Positions 1-5,147 of a DNA stretch of 5,147 bases are shown piece after piece. Numbering within the stretch: the stretch's first letter is position 1; each line of letters begins with the position of its first letter. The notes below the pieces were generated by a model. It was not told where the DNA came from, searched no databases, and saw only the letters and a list, made by a program, of their open reading frames with translations. The position numbers were made by a program, and so were the translations under genes. The DNA comes from Armatimonadota bacterium (GTDB lineage: Bacteria > Armatimonadota > Zipacnadia > Zipacnadales > VGFC01), in the NCBI GenBank assembly GCA_016869015.1, contig VGFB01000372.1, positions 1-5,147 of the forward strand, read 5' to 3'.

Positions 1-1575
1 CACCCCCAGAGCGAGAGCGCGATCACCGGCCTCTATGAGGGACTGCGCGGCGGGCAGGGCATCCCGTGGAGCGAGTGGCTCACCCCGCTGGGCTCCTGGT
101 CGATCCTGGTGCTGGCGGTCTACGCGGTCTGCTTCTGCCTGAGCACCCTTCTGCGGCGGCGGTGGGTGGATGACGAGAAGCTCGTCTTCCCGCTGGTGCA
201 GCTGCCTGTTGAGCTGGCCCAGGGCGAGCCCGCCGACCGCCGTCTGATCCCCGCCTTCTTCCGCAACCCGATGATGTGGGGCTTCTTCGCCGTGCCCTTC
301 CTGATCCACACGGTGAACGGCCTGCACTTCTACTACCCGGCCATCCCGACGATCAACGTGCACCTGATCTCGCTGGACGGGTACCTGCAGGGCCGCCCGT
401 GGAACGCGATGAGTCCCCTGTGGATGCGCTTCCTGTTCAGCATCATCGGACTCGCGTACCTGTTGCCGCAGGACCTGTCCTTCAGCCTCTGGTTCTTCTA
501 CTTCTTCTTCCTTGCCCAGCAGGTGATCGTGTCGGCCTTAGGGTACAACCCGGCCTCGGTGCAGGCCTATCCGGTCCGTCAGTTCGTCGCGCACCAGATG
601 ATCGCCGGGATCATCGTCTACTCGCTGTACCACCTCTGGGCCGGGCGGGCGCGCTTCATCGAGGCGTGGCGGCGGGCGTGGGCGGAAGACCCGCGGGTGG
701 ATGACTCGCGCGAGCCGCTCTCGTTTCGCGCGGCGCTGATCGGCCTGGCGGCCGGGCTGGTGGTGATCTGCGTGTGGGGGGCGGCGGCGGGAGCGTCATT
801 GGCGGGGACGCTCGTCATCTTCGGGCTCTATTTCCTGGTGCACATCGTGGCGGTGAGGCTGGTCTGCGAGGGCGGGATGCTCTACGTGCAGCATCCCTAC
901 CGCCCGCTGAACATGATGTTGGCCGCCTTGGGCAGCCGCGCCCTGGGGCCCTCGCGCATCGCGACGCTGGCGCTCTTCGACCACCTCTTCATGCTCGACA
1001 ACCGCAGCCCCCTCATGCCGGGGATCATGCAGAGCTACAAGATGGCGGATGCGGGGAGCCTCAGCCGCCGGCAGGTCACGATCGGAATGGCGATCGCGGT
1101 CGTGCTCGCGATGGGCTCCTCGTACTTCTCGTACCTGCGGCTGATGTACCGCCACGGGGGCGCGGCGATGAACCCCTGGTTCACGACGTACTACACGAAC
1201 AACCTCTACTGCACCTGGACCTCGCATCTCATCTCCAACGGCCAGGACGCCAACCCGCGCGAGTTCCTGACGATGGCCGCCGGCGCCGCGACGATGTGGG
1301 GCCTCCTGTTCATGCACCGCACCTTCCTCTGGTGGCCGTTCCACCCCATCGGCTACCTGATGGGCGCCAGCTGGCCGATGATCAACTTCTGGTTCCCCAT
1401 CTTCGTCGGCTGGATGGTGAAGTCCATTGTGCTGCGGTACGGGGGCGCGAAGCTGTACCGCAAGCTGATCCCCGGCTCCCTGGGCCTCGTCCTCGCCGAG
1501 TTTGTCAGCGCCGGCATGTGGGTCCCCATCGACGCCCTCTGCGGTGTGCGAGGACACCAGATCTTCTCGTTCTGA
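1..1575 (+). CDS. DUF6785/DUF6784-type polytopic membrane protein, 5' end missing
   Basis: The frame is open from base 1 to the TGA at 1573-1575, giving 524 residues. A GTG at 109 is internal, because the 36 residues before it (YEGLRGGQGIPW, then a Trp/Pro-rich stretch) already match the family. I see roughly ten to twelve hydrophobic segments, including residues 33-51, 93-107, 141-180 (very rich in Phe, Trp and Tyr), 197-213, 243-286, 358-378 and 423-511. Recognised blocks are RRRWVDDEKLVFPLVQLP after the first segment, a charged loop at about 215-242 with DDSREPLSFR, EGGMLYVQHPYRP at 290-302, and a C-terminal HPIGYLMGASWP...VLRYGGAKLYRKLIP region typical of DUF6784. The family has no established function that I know of. 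Its fold suggests a transporter distantly like oligopeptide transporters, which is inference. The missing N-terminus would hold further membrane segments. It may be unlinked in transcription to the genes after the 477-base gap. Confidence 0.85.
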   Translation, partial: HPQSESAITGLYEGLRGGQGIPWSEWLTPLGSWSILVLAVYAVCFCLSTLLRRRWVDDEKLVFPLVQLPVELAQGEPADRRLIPAFFRNPMMWGFFAVPFLIHTVNGLHFYYPAIPTINVHLISLDGYLQGRPWNAMSPLWMRFLFSIIGLAYLLPQDLSFSLWFFYFFFLAQQVIVSALGYNPASVQAYPVRQFVAHQMIAGIIVYSLYHLWAGRARFIEAWRRAWAEDPRVDDSREPLSFRAALIGLAAGLVVICVWGAAAGASLAGTLVIFGLYFLVHIVAVRLVCEGGMLYVQHPYRPLNMMLAALGSRALGPSRIATLALFDHLFMLDNRSPLMPGIMQSYKMADAGSLSRRQVTIGMAIAVVLAMGSSYFSYLRLMYRHGGAAMNPWFTTYYTNNLYCTWTSHLISNGQDANPREFLTMAAGAATMWGLLFMHRTFLWWPFHPIGYLMGASWPMINFWFPIFVGWMVKSIVLRYGGAKLYRKLIPGSLGLVLAEFVSAGMWVPIDALCGVRGHQIFSF

Positions 1576-1607
1576 CACGCCCCCTTCTGACCGCAAGACC
1601 CCTAGAT

Positions 1608-1621
1608 TCAGGGATCCCTGA
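1608..1621. repeat. 14-base perfect palindrome downstream of the membrane protein gene
   Basis: TCAGGGATCCCTGA reads the same on both strands and lies 32 bases after the stop codon at 1575. It has no loop and no following T-run, so it looks more like a dimeric-protein binding site than a Rho-independent terminator. Chance cannot be ruled out. Confidence 0.45.
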
Positions 1622-1815
1622 CCCAGAATGCACACCGCGGCCGGAGAGTGAGGCACAGACCGTCGCGGGGCAAAGGGTCTTCGCCATGGCAGCCCTTCAG
1701 CCCAATAGGGTACGCCGCCTCTGGGGACCGTCCGAGGCACGTGGCCATGCCGGGGCAGCACCCGCCGAAGGAGCCGTGGCGTTCGCGGTGAGGCTGTCCA
1801 GGCTCACGCGACAGG

Positions 1816-1848
1816 ACTGCCCCACGGGAGCCCGATCATCCGGGCAGT
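1816..1848. repeat. Overlapping, mutually exclusive inverted repeats
   Basis: ACTGCCC (1816-1822) can pair with GGGCAGT (1842-1848). The inner GCCCG (1830-1834) can instead pair with CGGGC (1841-1845) across a six-base loop. The two stems share bases 1842-1845, so only one can form at a time. This arrangement resembles a conformational switch in RNA, but such pairings also arise by chance in GC-rich sequence. Confidence 0.35.
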
Positions 1849-1858
1849 AGGCCAGTTG

Positions 1859-1870
1859 TGGGGCGCCCCA
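1859..1870. repeat. 12-base perfect palindrome
   Basis: TGGGGCGCCCCA is its own reverse complement and lies 11 bases after the inverted repeats ending at 1848. It is made almost wholly of G and C, so it is weaker evidence of a site than the palindrome at 1608. Confidence 0.3.
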
Positions 1871-1975
1871 GCCTGGGCTTGCAGGGGCGCGGAGGAGCCA
1901 TGTCGGAGGGACGGGGGCGTTGCGGCAGACGCCTTCAGCAGCCGCTCCGGGCCGCAGAGCCGGTCGGGAGGGCTT

Positions 1976-2017
1976 GGCCTGTACGGGGCCGAACCCCGTG
2001 GGCGCGCCGGACAGGCC
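1976..2017 (+). repeat. Nested hairpin in the leader of the aldo/keto reductase stump
   Basis: GGCCTGT (1976-1982) is exactly complementary to ACAGGCC (2011-2017). Directly inside it, ACGGGG (1983-1988) pairs with CCCCGT (1994-1999) around the loop CCGAA. The inner stem abuts the 5' arm of the outer one, so the two could stack, leaving an 11-base GC-rich segment (2000-2010, containing GGCGCGCC) unpaired on one side. The element ends 35 bases before the ATG at 2053. A role as a transcribed leader structure is inference, and no known riboswitch class is recognised. Confidence 0.4.
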
Positions 2018-2038
2018 GTCAACTGCCGTCCGTCTGGT

Positions 2039-2047
2039 GGGAGAGGG
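2039..2047 (+). promoter_or_regulatory. Ribosome binding site for the aldo/keto reductase stump
   Basis: GGGAGAGGG is purine-rich and anti-Shine-Dalgarno-like, five bases before the ATG at 2053. It decides the start: the nearby ATG at 2048 overlaps this region and is in another frame, and the protein from 2053 begins exactly where aldo/keto reductases begin (MQYRVLGRTGL). Confidence 0.6.
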
Positions 2048-2052
2048 ATGCC

Positions 2053-2280
2053 ATGCAGTACCGCGTGCTGGGCCGAACGGGCCTGCGGGTCTCGCAGATC
2101 GGTTTCGGCGGGGCGGTTGTCGGGATCGCCAACTACATCGAGGCCTGGGACCCGCGAGACCCGGCCTGCCGGCAGACCGTGGTGGAGGCACTCGATCACG
2201 CGCTCGACCAGGGTCTCAACTACCTGGACACCGCGGAGGGGTATGGCGACGGGATCGGCGAACCGGAGCAGACCGCTTAG
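2053..2280 (+). pseudogene. Aldo/keto reductase, N-terminal remnant (75 residues)
   Basis: The start is typical of the family: MQYRVLGRTGLRVSQIGFGG, then a helix region (VVEALDHALDQGLNYLDTAEGYGDG). Asp59 and Tyr64 sit five residues apart, matching the catalytic Asp and Tyr of the superfamily. The protein should continue for roughly another 200-270 residues through the rest of the TIM barrel, with the catalytic Lys and His and the NADP site. Instead it diverges after GIGE and ends at a TAG (2278-2280). Only 33 bases then remain before the next start codon, so no frameshift can restore it, and no other part of an aldo/keto reductase is seen in the window. The fragment cannot be an active enzyme. 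The likely explanation is a deletion that removed the 3' end and joined the stump to the next operon; an assembly misjoin is the alternative. The ribosome binding site is intact, so the short peptide may still be translated. Confidence 0.82.
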
Positions 2281-2299
2281 GATCCGTAGGGCATTCGCT

Positions 2300-2304
2300 G
2301 GAGG
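2300..2304 (+). promoter_or_regulatory. Ribosome binding site for the enolase-superfamily gene
   Basis: GGAGG lies nine bases before the ATG at 2314 and supports that start. It falls in the short gap after the aldo/keto reductase stump. Confidence 0.75.
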
Positions 2305-2313
2305 TCCCCGACC

Positions 2314-3360
2314 ATGAGAGTGACCGCAGTCGAGATCACGCCAGTGCCACGGGAGCCCAGTCCCGACCCCATCCGCGATGCCCTGCAGGCGCTGCCGGGT
2401 ACCGGCTCGGTACGCGTCGTGGTCCACACCGAGGAGGGGGTGTCGGGCAGCGCAGAGGCCTGGTTTGGGCGCATCCGCGGGGCGCCGGAGGCCCTCGCGG
2501 CCCTCATCGAGCACGAGCTGAAGCCACTGGTCCTGGGCGCCGACGTAGGCCAGGTGCGCGGCATCCACGAGACGCTGCTGCGGGAGACGGAATACCACGG
2601 CTCCTCCGGTCTGGCCATGTTCGGCATCTCCGCCCTCGACACCGCGCTGTGGGACTGCCTCGGCCGCTCTCTGGGCGTCTCCTGCGGGAAGCTCTGGGGG
2701 CGGGTCCATGACCGCATCCCGGCTTACGCGATGGTCGGTTGGCTGAACTACACCGACGACGAGGCGCAGCGCATCTGCGCGCAGGCCGTGGACCAGGGGT
2801 TCCGCGCCGTGAAGATCAAGGTCGGGTTCCCGACCCTGAAGGAGGACACTCGTCGGGTCGAGGTCGTACGGCAGGCCATCGGCGAGGGGACCGGTCTTAT
2901 GGTGGATGCGAACCAGTCGCTCACCACGAAGGAGGCGATCCTGCGGGGTCGCGCCTTTCAGGACCTGGGCTGCCTCTGGTGGGAGGAGCCGATCCCGGCG
3001 GATGACCTCGACGGCTACGCGGCTCTGGCCGAGGCTCTGGACATCCCCGTGGCAACGGGCGAGAACCTCTACACGGCCGCCGACTTCGCGCGGTTCCTGC
3101 GAAGAGACGCCGTGGACATCATCCAGCCCGATCTGCGCCGCGCGGGCGGGCCGACGGCGCTGCTCCAGATCGGCCTGATGGCCGCCGCCTTCCGGCGTCC
3201 GTATGCCTCGCACGGGGGCGACCCGATCCAGATGAACGTTATGTCCTGTCTGCCGAATGCGATGTACCTGGAGACGGGGCTGCTCCACCCGGGGTCGCCG
3301 CTGAAGCTGGTCGATGGCTGCGTGCCGGTACCCGACGGGCCGGGGTTCGGTTGGGAGTAG
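2314..3360 (+). CDS. Mandelate racemase/muconate lactonizing enzyme family protein (enolase superfamily)
   Basis: The 348-residue protein has the usual two parts: an alpha+beta capping domain (about 1-130) and a TIM barrel (about 135-335). Enzymes of this family use Mg2+ to stabilise an enolate after removing a proton alpha to a carboxylate, causing racemisation, dehydration or cycloisomerisation. All key residues are visible: Lys167 and Lys169 in VKIKVG, metal ligands Asp198 (VDANQS), Glu224 (WWEEP) and Glu250 (ATGENL), Asp273 (IIQPDL) and His300 (ASHGG) as the His-Asp dyad, and Glu320 (YLETG). From memory of the Pseudomonas putida mandelate racemase numbering (164, 166, 195, 221, 247, 270, 297, 317), every one is shifted by exactly three, so the barrel is nearly gap-free against it. 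GFRAVKIKVGFP is also close to that enzyme. The His-Asp dyad places it in the mandelate racemase subgroup, which includes sugar-acid dehydratases. The substrate cannot be read from the sequence; a hydroxy acid or sugar acid is likely. The next gene follows after 30 bases, suggesting co-transcription. Confidence 0.92.
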   Translation: MRVTAVEITPVPREPSPDPIRDALQALPGTGSVRVVVHTEEGVSGSAEAWFGRIRGAPEALAALIEHELKPLVLGADVGQVRGIHETLLRETEYHGSSGLAMFGISALDTALWDCLGRSLGVSCGKLWGRVHDRIPAYAMVGWLNYTDDEAQRICAQAVDQGFRAVKIKVGFPTLKEDTRRVEVVRQAIGEGTGLMVDANQSLTTKEAILRGRAFQDLGCLWWEEPIPADDLDGYAALAEALDIPVATGENLYTAADFARFLRRDAVDIIQPDLRRAGGPTALLQIGLMAAAFRRPYASHGGDPIQMNVMSCLPNAMYLETGLLHPGSPLKLVDGCVPVPDGPGFGWE

Positions 3361-3376
3361 AGACCTCGTCCACGCC

Positions 3377-3383
3377 AGAGGGA
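3377..3383 (+). promoter_or_regulatory. Ribosome binding site for the FAD oxidoreductase gene
   Basis: AGAGGGA lies seven bases before the ATG at 3391. It favours this start over the in-frame ATG at 3403, which is only four codons later. Confidence 0.6.
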
Positions 3384-3390
3384 ACTCGCG

Positions 3391-4767
3391 ATGGCTGCAC
3401 CCATGGTTAGTGACGCGCGCTATCCGGAGTACGACGTCGTGGTGGTGGGCGGAGGGATGGCCGGCATCGCGGCCGCGACTGCCTCCGGTCGCGCCGGGGC
3501 GCGGACGCTCCTGATCGAGAAGGCGGGCTGGCTGGGCGGCATGGGCATCACCGGCGCGACCGGGCTGCACAGCTTCTTCAACATCTTCCTCGCCCATCCC
3601 GGCGCGGAGAGGCTGCGGGTGGTCGGCGGCCTCGCGCAGGAGCTGGTGGACCGCGTGCGGGAACTCGGCGGAGGCGTCGGACACGTACCCATGGAGCGGG
3701 GCGGCGACTTCGTCTCCATGCTCACGCCGGTGGAGCCGGAGGCGTTCAAGCTCGCTGCGGCTCGGATGTGCCTGGAGGCCGGAGTGAGGCTTCTGCTGCA
3801 TACCGTGATGGATGAGGTCCGGGCCGCCGACGGGCATGTCGAGAGCCTCGTCGTCTGGAACAAGGCCGGCCGAGGCCTCCTGCGCGCGCGGGAGTACGTT
3901 GACTGCACCGGCGACGGCGACCTGGCGGGCTGGGCCGGGGCAGAGTTCGCCCACTTCGGCCCGGGCGACCCCGGCGCCTACTCCGCGGGGTTCACCTTCC
4001 GCCTCTGCAACATCGACCTGCAGGCTCTGGAGGCGGACCTCGAGCGCCAAGGGCTCATCACCCAACTCGCCCATGCGGTGAAGCCGGGGATGAGCCGGCC
4101 CGACCTCGTCCGCCTCGGCATCCACATGGGCCAGCTACGGGAACTCGGGGAGGACCTGGCCCCCGGGTACTTCCTGTCCTCCTCCGTTCGACCGCGCGAG
4201 CTGACCTACTGCAACTGCGTCAATCACGGCCCGAACGACGGGCTCGACCCCGACGCGCTCACCGCCGCCGAGGTGGACCTGCGCGGCCGGATGTTGGGGG
4301 TCGCCGAGCTGTTCCGCCGGCGCTTCGCGGGCTGCGAGGAGTGCTACCCGGCCGGGCCCGCGCCCTCGGTGGGCCAGCGCCGGGCGAGGGCCATCCGCTG
4401 CGACTACGAGCTGACCCAGGAGGACTGCACCCAAGGCCGGGAGTTCGAGGACCAGATCGGCTGCTTCTCCTTCATCGACAACCCGCGCGACCTCGTGCGC
4501 GATGCGGGGGCTTACGGCATCCCGTACCGGTGCCTGGTGCCGCGCGGCCTCGACAACGTGCTGATTGCCGGACGCATGATGACCGTCGATCTCCCGGCTC
4601 ACAACAGCACCCGCAACACGGCCTGCTGCCTGCTCTGCGGCCAGGCGGCAGGCACGGCGGCGGCGATGTGCGTCGCCGAGGGTTGCCGGCCGGCGGATCT
4701 GGACGTCACGTCGCTGCAGCGCCGGTTGGGAGCGGACGGGGCCGTCGTGCGCGTCCCAAGGGGCTGA
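3391..4767 (+). CDS. FAD-dependent oxidoreductase (PF12831-like)
   Basis: The 458-residue protein opens with a Rossmann FAD-binding motif, YDVVVVGGGMAGIAAA (about 14-29), with Glu43 at the end of the second strand (LLIEKAGWLGG) to bind the adenosine ribose. The next family blocks are a Gly-rich ITGATG segment (53-58), VDCTGDGDLA (170-179), a stretch equivalent to the usual RESRRI..DY.LT region (here QRRARAIRCDYELTQEDC, 329-346), and a C-terminal FAD-binding block GIPYRCLVPRGLDNVLIAGR (376-395) followed by GQAAGTAAAM (417-426). No signal peptide is evident, so it should be cytoplasmic. Length is normal for the family, and the usual RES of the central motif is replaced. The protein is unusually rich in cysteine (16 residues), including CNC (274-276), CEEC (315-318) and CCLLC (412-416). 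Family members are often annotated simply as FAD-dependent oxidoreductases and their substrates are mostly unknown. Lying 30 bases after the enolase-superfamily gene, it probably acts in the same pathway, perhaps oxidising a hydroxy acid or sugar derivative; that is inference. Confidence 0.9.
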   Translation: MAAPMVSDARYPEYDVVVVGGGMAGIAAATASGRAGARTLLIEKAGWLGGMGITGATGLHSFFNIFLAHPGAERLRVVGGLAQELVDRVRELGGGVGHVPMERGGDFVSMLTPVEPEAFKLAAARMCLEAGVRLLLHTVMDEVRAADGHVESLVVWNKAGRGLLRAREYVDCTGDGDLAGWAGAEFAHFGPGDPGAYSAGFTFRLCNIDLQALEADLERQGLITQLAHAVKPGMSRPDLVRLGIHMGQLRELGEDLAPGYFLSSSVRPRELTYCNCVNHGPNDGLDPDALTAAEVDLRGRMLGVAELFRRRFAGCEECYPAGPAPSVGQRRARAIRCDYELTQEDCTQGREFEDQIGCFSFIDNPRDLVRDAGAYGIPYRCLVPRGLDNVLIAGRMMTVDLPAHNSTRNTACCLLCGQAAGTAAAMCVAEGCRPADLDVTSLQRRLGADGAVVRVPRG

Positions 4768-4811
4768 GCGCGGCCGGCGGGAGAACCGAGGGGCCGTCGA
4801 GCGGCGCAGGA

Positions 4812-4858
4812 GCGGGTGGCCCCGCGCTGGGGATGGCGGACCGGGTGCCGAGGACCCG
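4812..4858 (+). terminator. Two weak hairpins after the FAD oxidoreductase gene
   Basis: GCGGG (4812-4816) pairs with CCCGC (4821-4825) across TGGC. CGGGT (4842-4846) pairs with ACCCG (4854-4858) across seven bases. Neither is followed by a T-run, so neither is a canonical Rho-independent terminator. They lie in the only substantial gap (4768-4907) between the oxidoreductase and the LamG gene and may mark the end of the operon, or may be chance pairing in GC-rich DNA. Confidence 0.2.
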
Positions 4859-4895
4859 TCGCGCTCCCGGTACGGAAGGGCGCGGGGTGTTCACC

Positions 4896-4902
4896 AGGGG
4901 AG
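4896..4902 (+). promoter_or_regulatory. Ribosome binding site for the LamG-domain gene
   Basis: AGGGGAG lies five bases before the ATG at 4908. An in-frame GTG at 4887 is an alternative start, preceded by GGAAGGG at 4874-4880. The ATG is preferred for its spacing and codon, but the GTG would add an Arg to the signal peptide. Confidence 0.5.
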
Positions 4903-4907
4903 TCCCC

Positions 4908-5147
4908 ATGACCAACACCGTCTTGATGCTCGCAACGGTGCTGACCCTCGCCGCGGCGTGCGGCCGGGCGGCGGCCCAGGAGCCCGACAGAGACGGCCTG
5001 CTGCTGGAGTGGCGCTTTGACGGGGACTTCCGGGATACCTCCGGCAACAACCACCACGGTACGCCGACGGGCAACTGCGCCTTCGCGCCGGGCCGGGAGG
5101 GGCAGTGCCTGTCCCTGGACGGGAAGCGGTCCTTTACTGGGCTATCC
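4908..5147 (+). CDS. Secreted protein with N-terminal LamG-like domain, 3' end missing
   Basis: Eighty codons are visible and the frame is open at the right edge. Residues 5-23 form a hydrophobic, Ala/Leu-rich signal peptide ending in AAA before QEPD, a good signal peptidase I site after residue 23. A Cys at 18 follows LAAA, a poor lipobox, so lipoprotein processing is less likely. From residue 31 the sequence LLLEWRFDGDFRDTSGNNHH matches the opening strands of concanavalin A-like LamG domains (Laminin_G_3 type). FAPGREGQCLSLDG follows, the usual second strand with a small hydrophobic patch before a Gly-rich turn. Such domains bind or sit beside carbohydrate-active domains in exported proteins of polysaccharide-degrading bacteria. 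The rest of the protein, and so its enzymatic part if any, lies outside the window. The n-region has no Lys or Arg with the ATG start, which is unusual for a signal peptide. The gap of 140 bases suggests it may have its own promoter. Confidence 0.75.
   Translation, partial: MTNTVLMLATVLTLAAACGRAAAQEPDRDGLLLEWRFDGDFRDTSGNNHHGTPTGNCAFAPGREGQCLSLDGKRSFTGLS

Larger units (their letters stand above)
1576..2052. other. Long intergenic region with several inverted repeats, no convincing gene
   Basis: This 477-base stretch separates the membrane protein gene from the aldo/keto reductase stump. The frames open across it give Arg/Pro/Ala-rich translations with no family resemblance, as expected for chance frames in GC-rich DNA. 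The reading frame upstream of 2053 is open back to 1858 but shows no domain. The region carries perfect palindromes at 1608-1621 and 1859-1870, overlapping inverted repeats at 1816-1848, an imperfect hairpin at 1669-1685 (7 pairs, one A.C mismatch, loop GGT) and a nested hairpin at 1976-2017. I found no clear -35/-10 pair, no riboswitch consensus that holds up, and no T-tract terminator. It probably contains the end of the upstream transcript and the promoter and leader of the downstream genes. Confidence 0.6.

Noticed and set aside
109..111. GTG as the start of the membrane protein
   Set aside because: The frame is open to the left edge and the preceding residues match the family, so the true start lies outside the window.
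1643..1730. Possible glycine-type riboswitch, from GGAGAG near 1643, GGGGCAAA near 1667 and CTCTGGGGACC near 1720
   Set aside because: The conserved GCCGAAGG core is absent, the expected CTCTCAGG closing strand is not matched, and the genes downstream have no glycine link.
774..1850. Overlapping + strand frame of 358 codons
   Set aside because: It runs through the membrane protein gene in another frame, gives an Arg/Pro/Gly-rich translation, and its tail in the intergenic region has no recognisable domain.
1858..2052. N-terminal extension of the aldo/keto reductase frame
   Set aside because: The added residues are Arg-rich with no homology, and the family N-terminus and a good ribosome binding site both point to the ATG at 2053.
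1804..4125. Very long open frame on the - strand, 773 codons
   Set aside because: It lies antisense to the enolase-superfamily and FAD genes, both of which have clear family motifs. Its translation is rich in Arg, Pro, Ala, Gly and His with no domain. Long antisense frames are expected in GC-rich coding DNA.
4599..5074. Antisense frames across the FAD gene end and the LamG start
   Set aside because: They overlap genes with clear motifs and give low-complexity Arg/Ala/Pro-rich translations.

Overview
The window is a GC-rich stretch of bacterial chromosome with every recognisable gene on the + strand. It holds the 3' end of a large polytopic membrane protein gene, a long non-coding stretch, the stump of an aldo/keto reductase gene, a two-gene unit encoding a mandelate racemase-type enolase-superfamily enzyme and an FAD-dependent oxidoreductase, and the 5' end of a secreted protein with a LamG-like domain. 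The mix of a DUF6785/DUF6784-type membrane protein, a PF12831-type FAD oxidoreductase and a LamG-like secreted protein is what I associate with Planctomycetota, Armatimonadota and related uncultured phyla known mostly from metagenomes. That placement is from memory of family distribution and is an inference; no marker gene is present.

Layout. Positions 1-1575 are a membrane protein open at the left edge. Positions 1576-2052 have no convincing gene but carry several perfect palindromes and inverted repeats. Positions 2053-2280 encode only the first 75 residues of an aldo/keto reductase, which stops just after the catalytic Asp/Tyr region. The enolase-superfamily gene (2314-3360) and the FAD oxidoreductase gene (3391-4767) follow with short gaps, each with its own Shine-Dalgarno sequence, and probably form one transcript. 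A spacer of about 140 bases with two weak hairpins leads to the LamG-domain gene (from 4908), which runs off the right edge.

How the genes may work together (inference). The membrane protein could be a transporter. The enolase-superfamily enzyme has the complete mandelate racemase set of metal ligands and acid/base residues, so it should abstract the alpha-proton of a carboxylate such as a hydroxy acid or sugar acid. The FAD protein would be a partner redox enzyme. This looks like a small catabolic locus for sugar acids or a polysaccharide, from which a second oxidoreductase has been mostly deleted. No defence system, CRISPR array, intact mobile element, tRNA or rRNA is visible. The points most worth checking are the aldo/keto reductase stump, the structured leader before it, and the cysteine-rich FAD protein.
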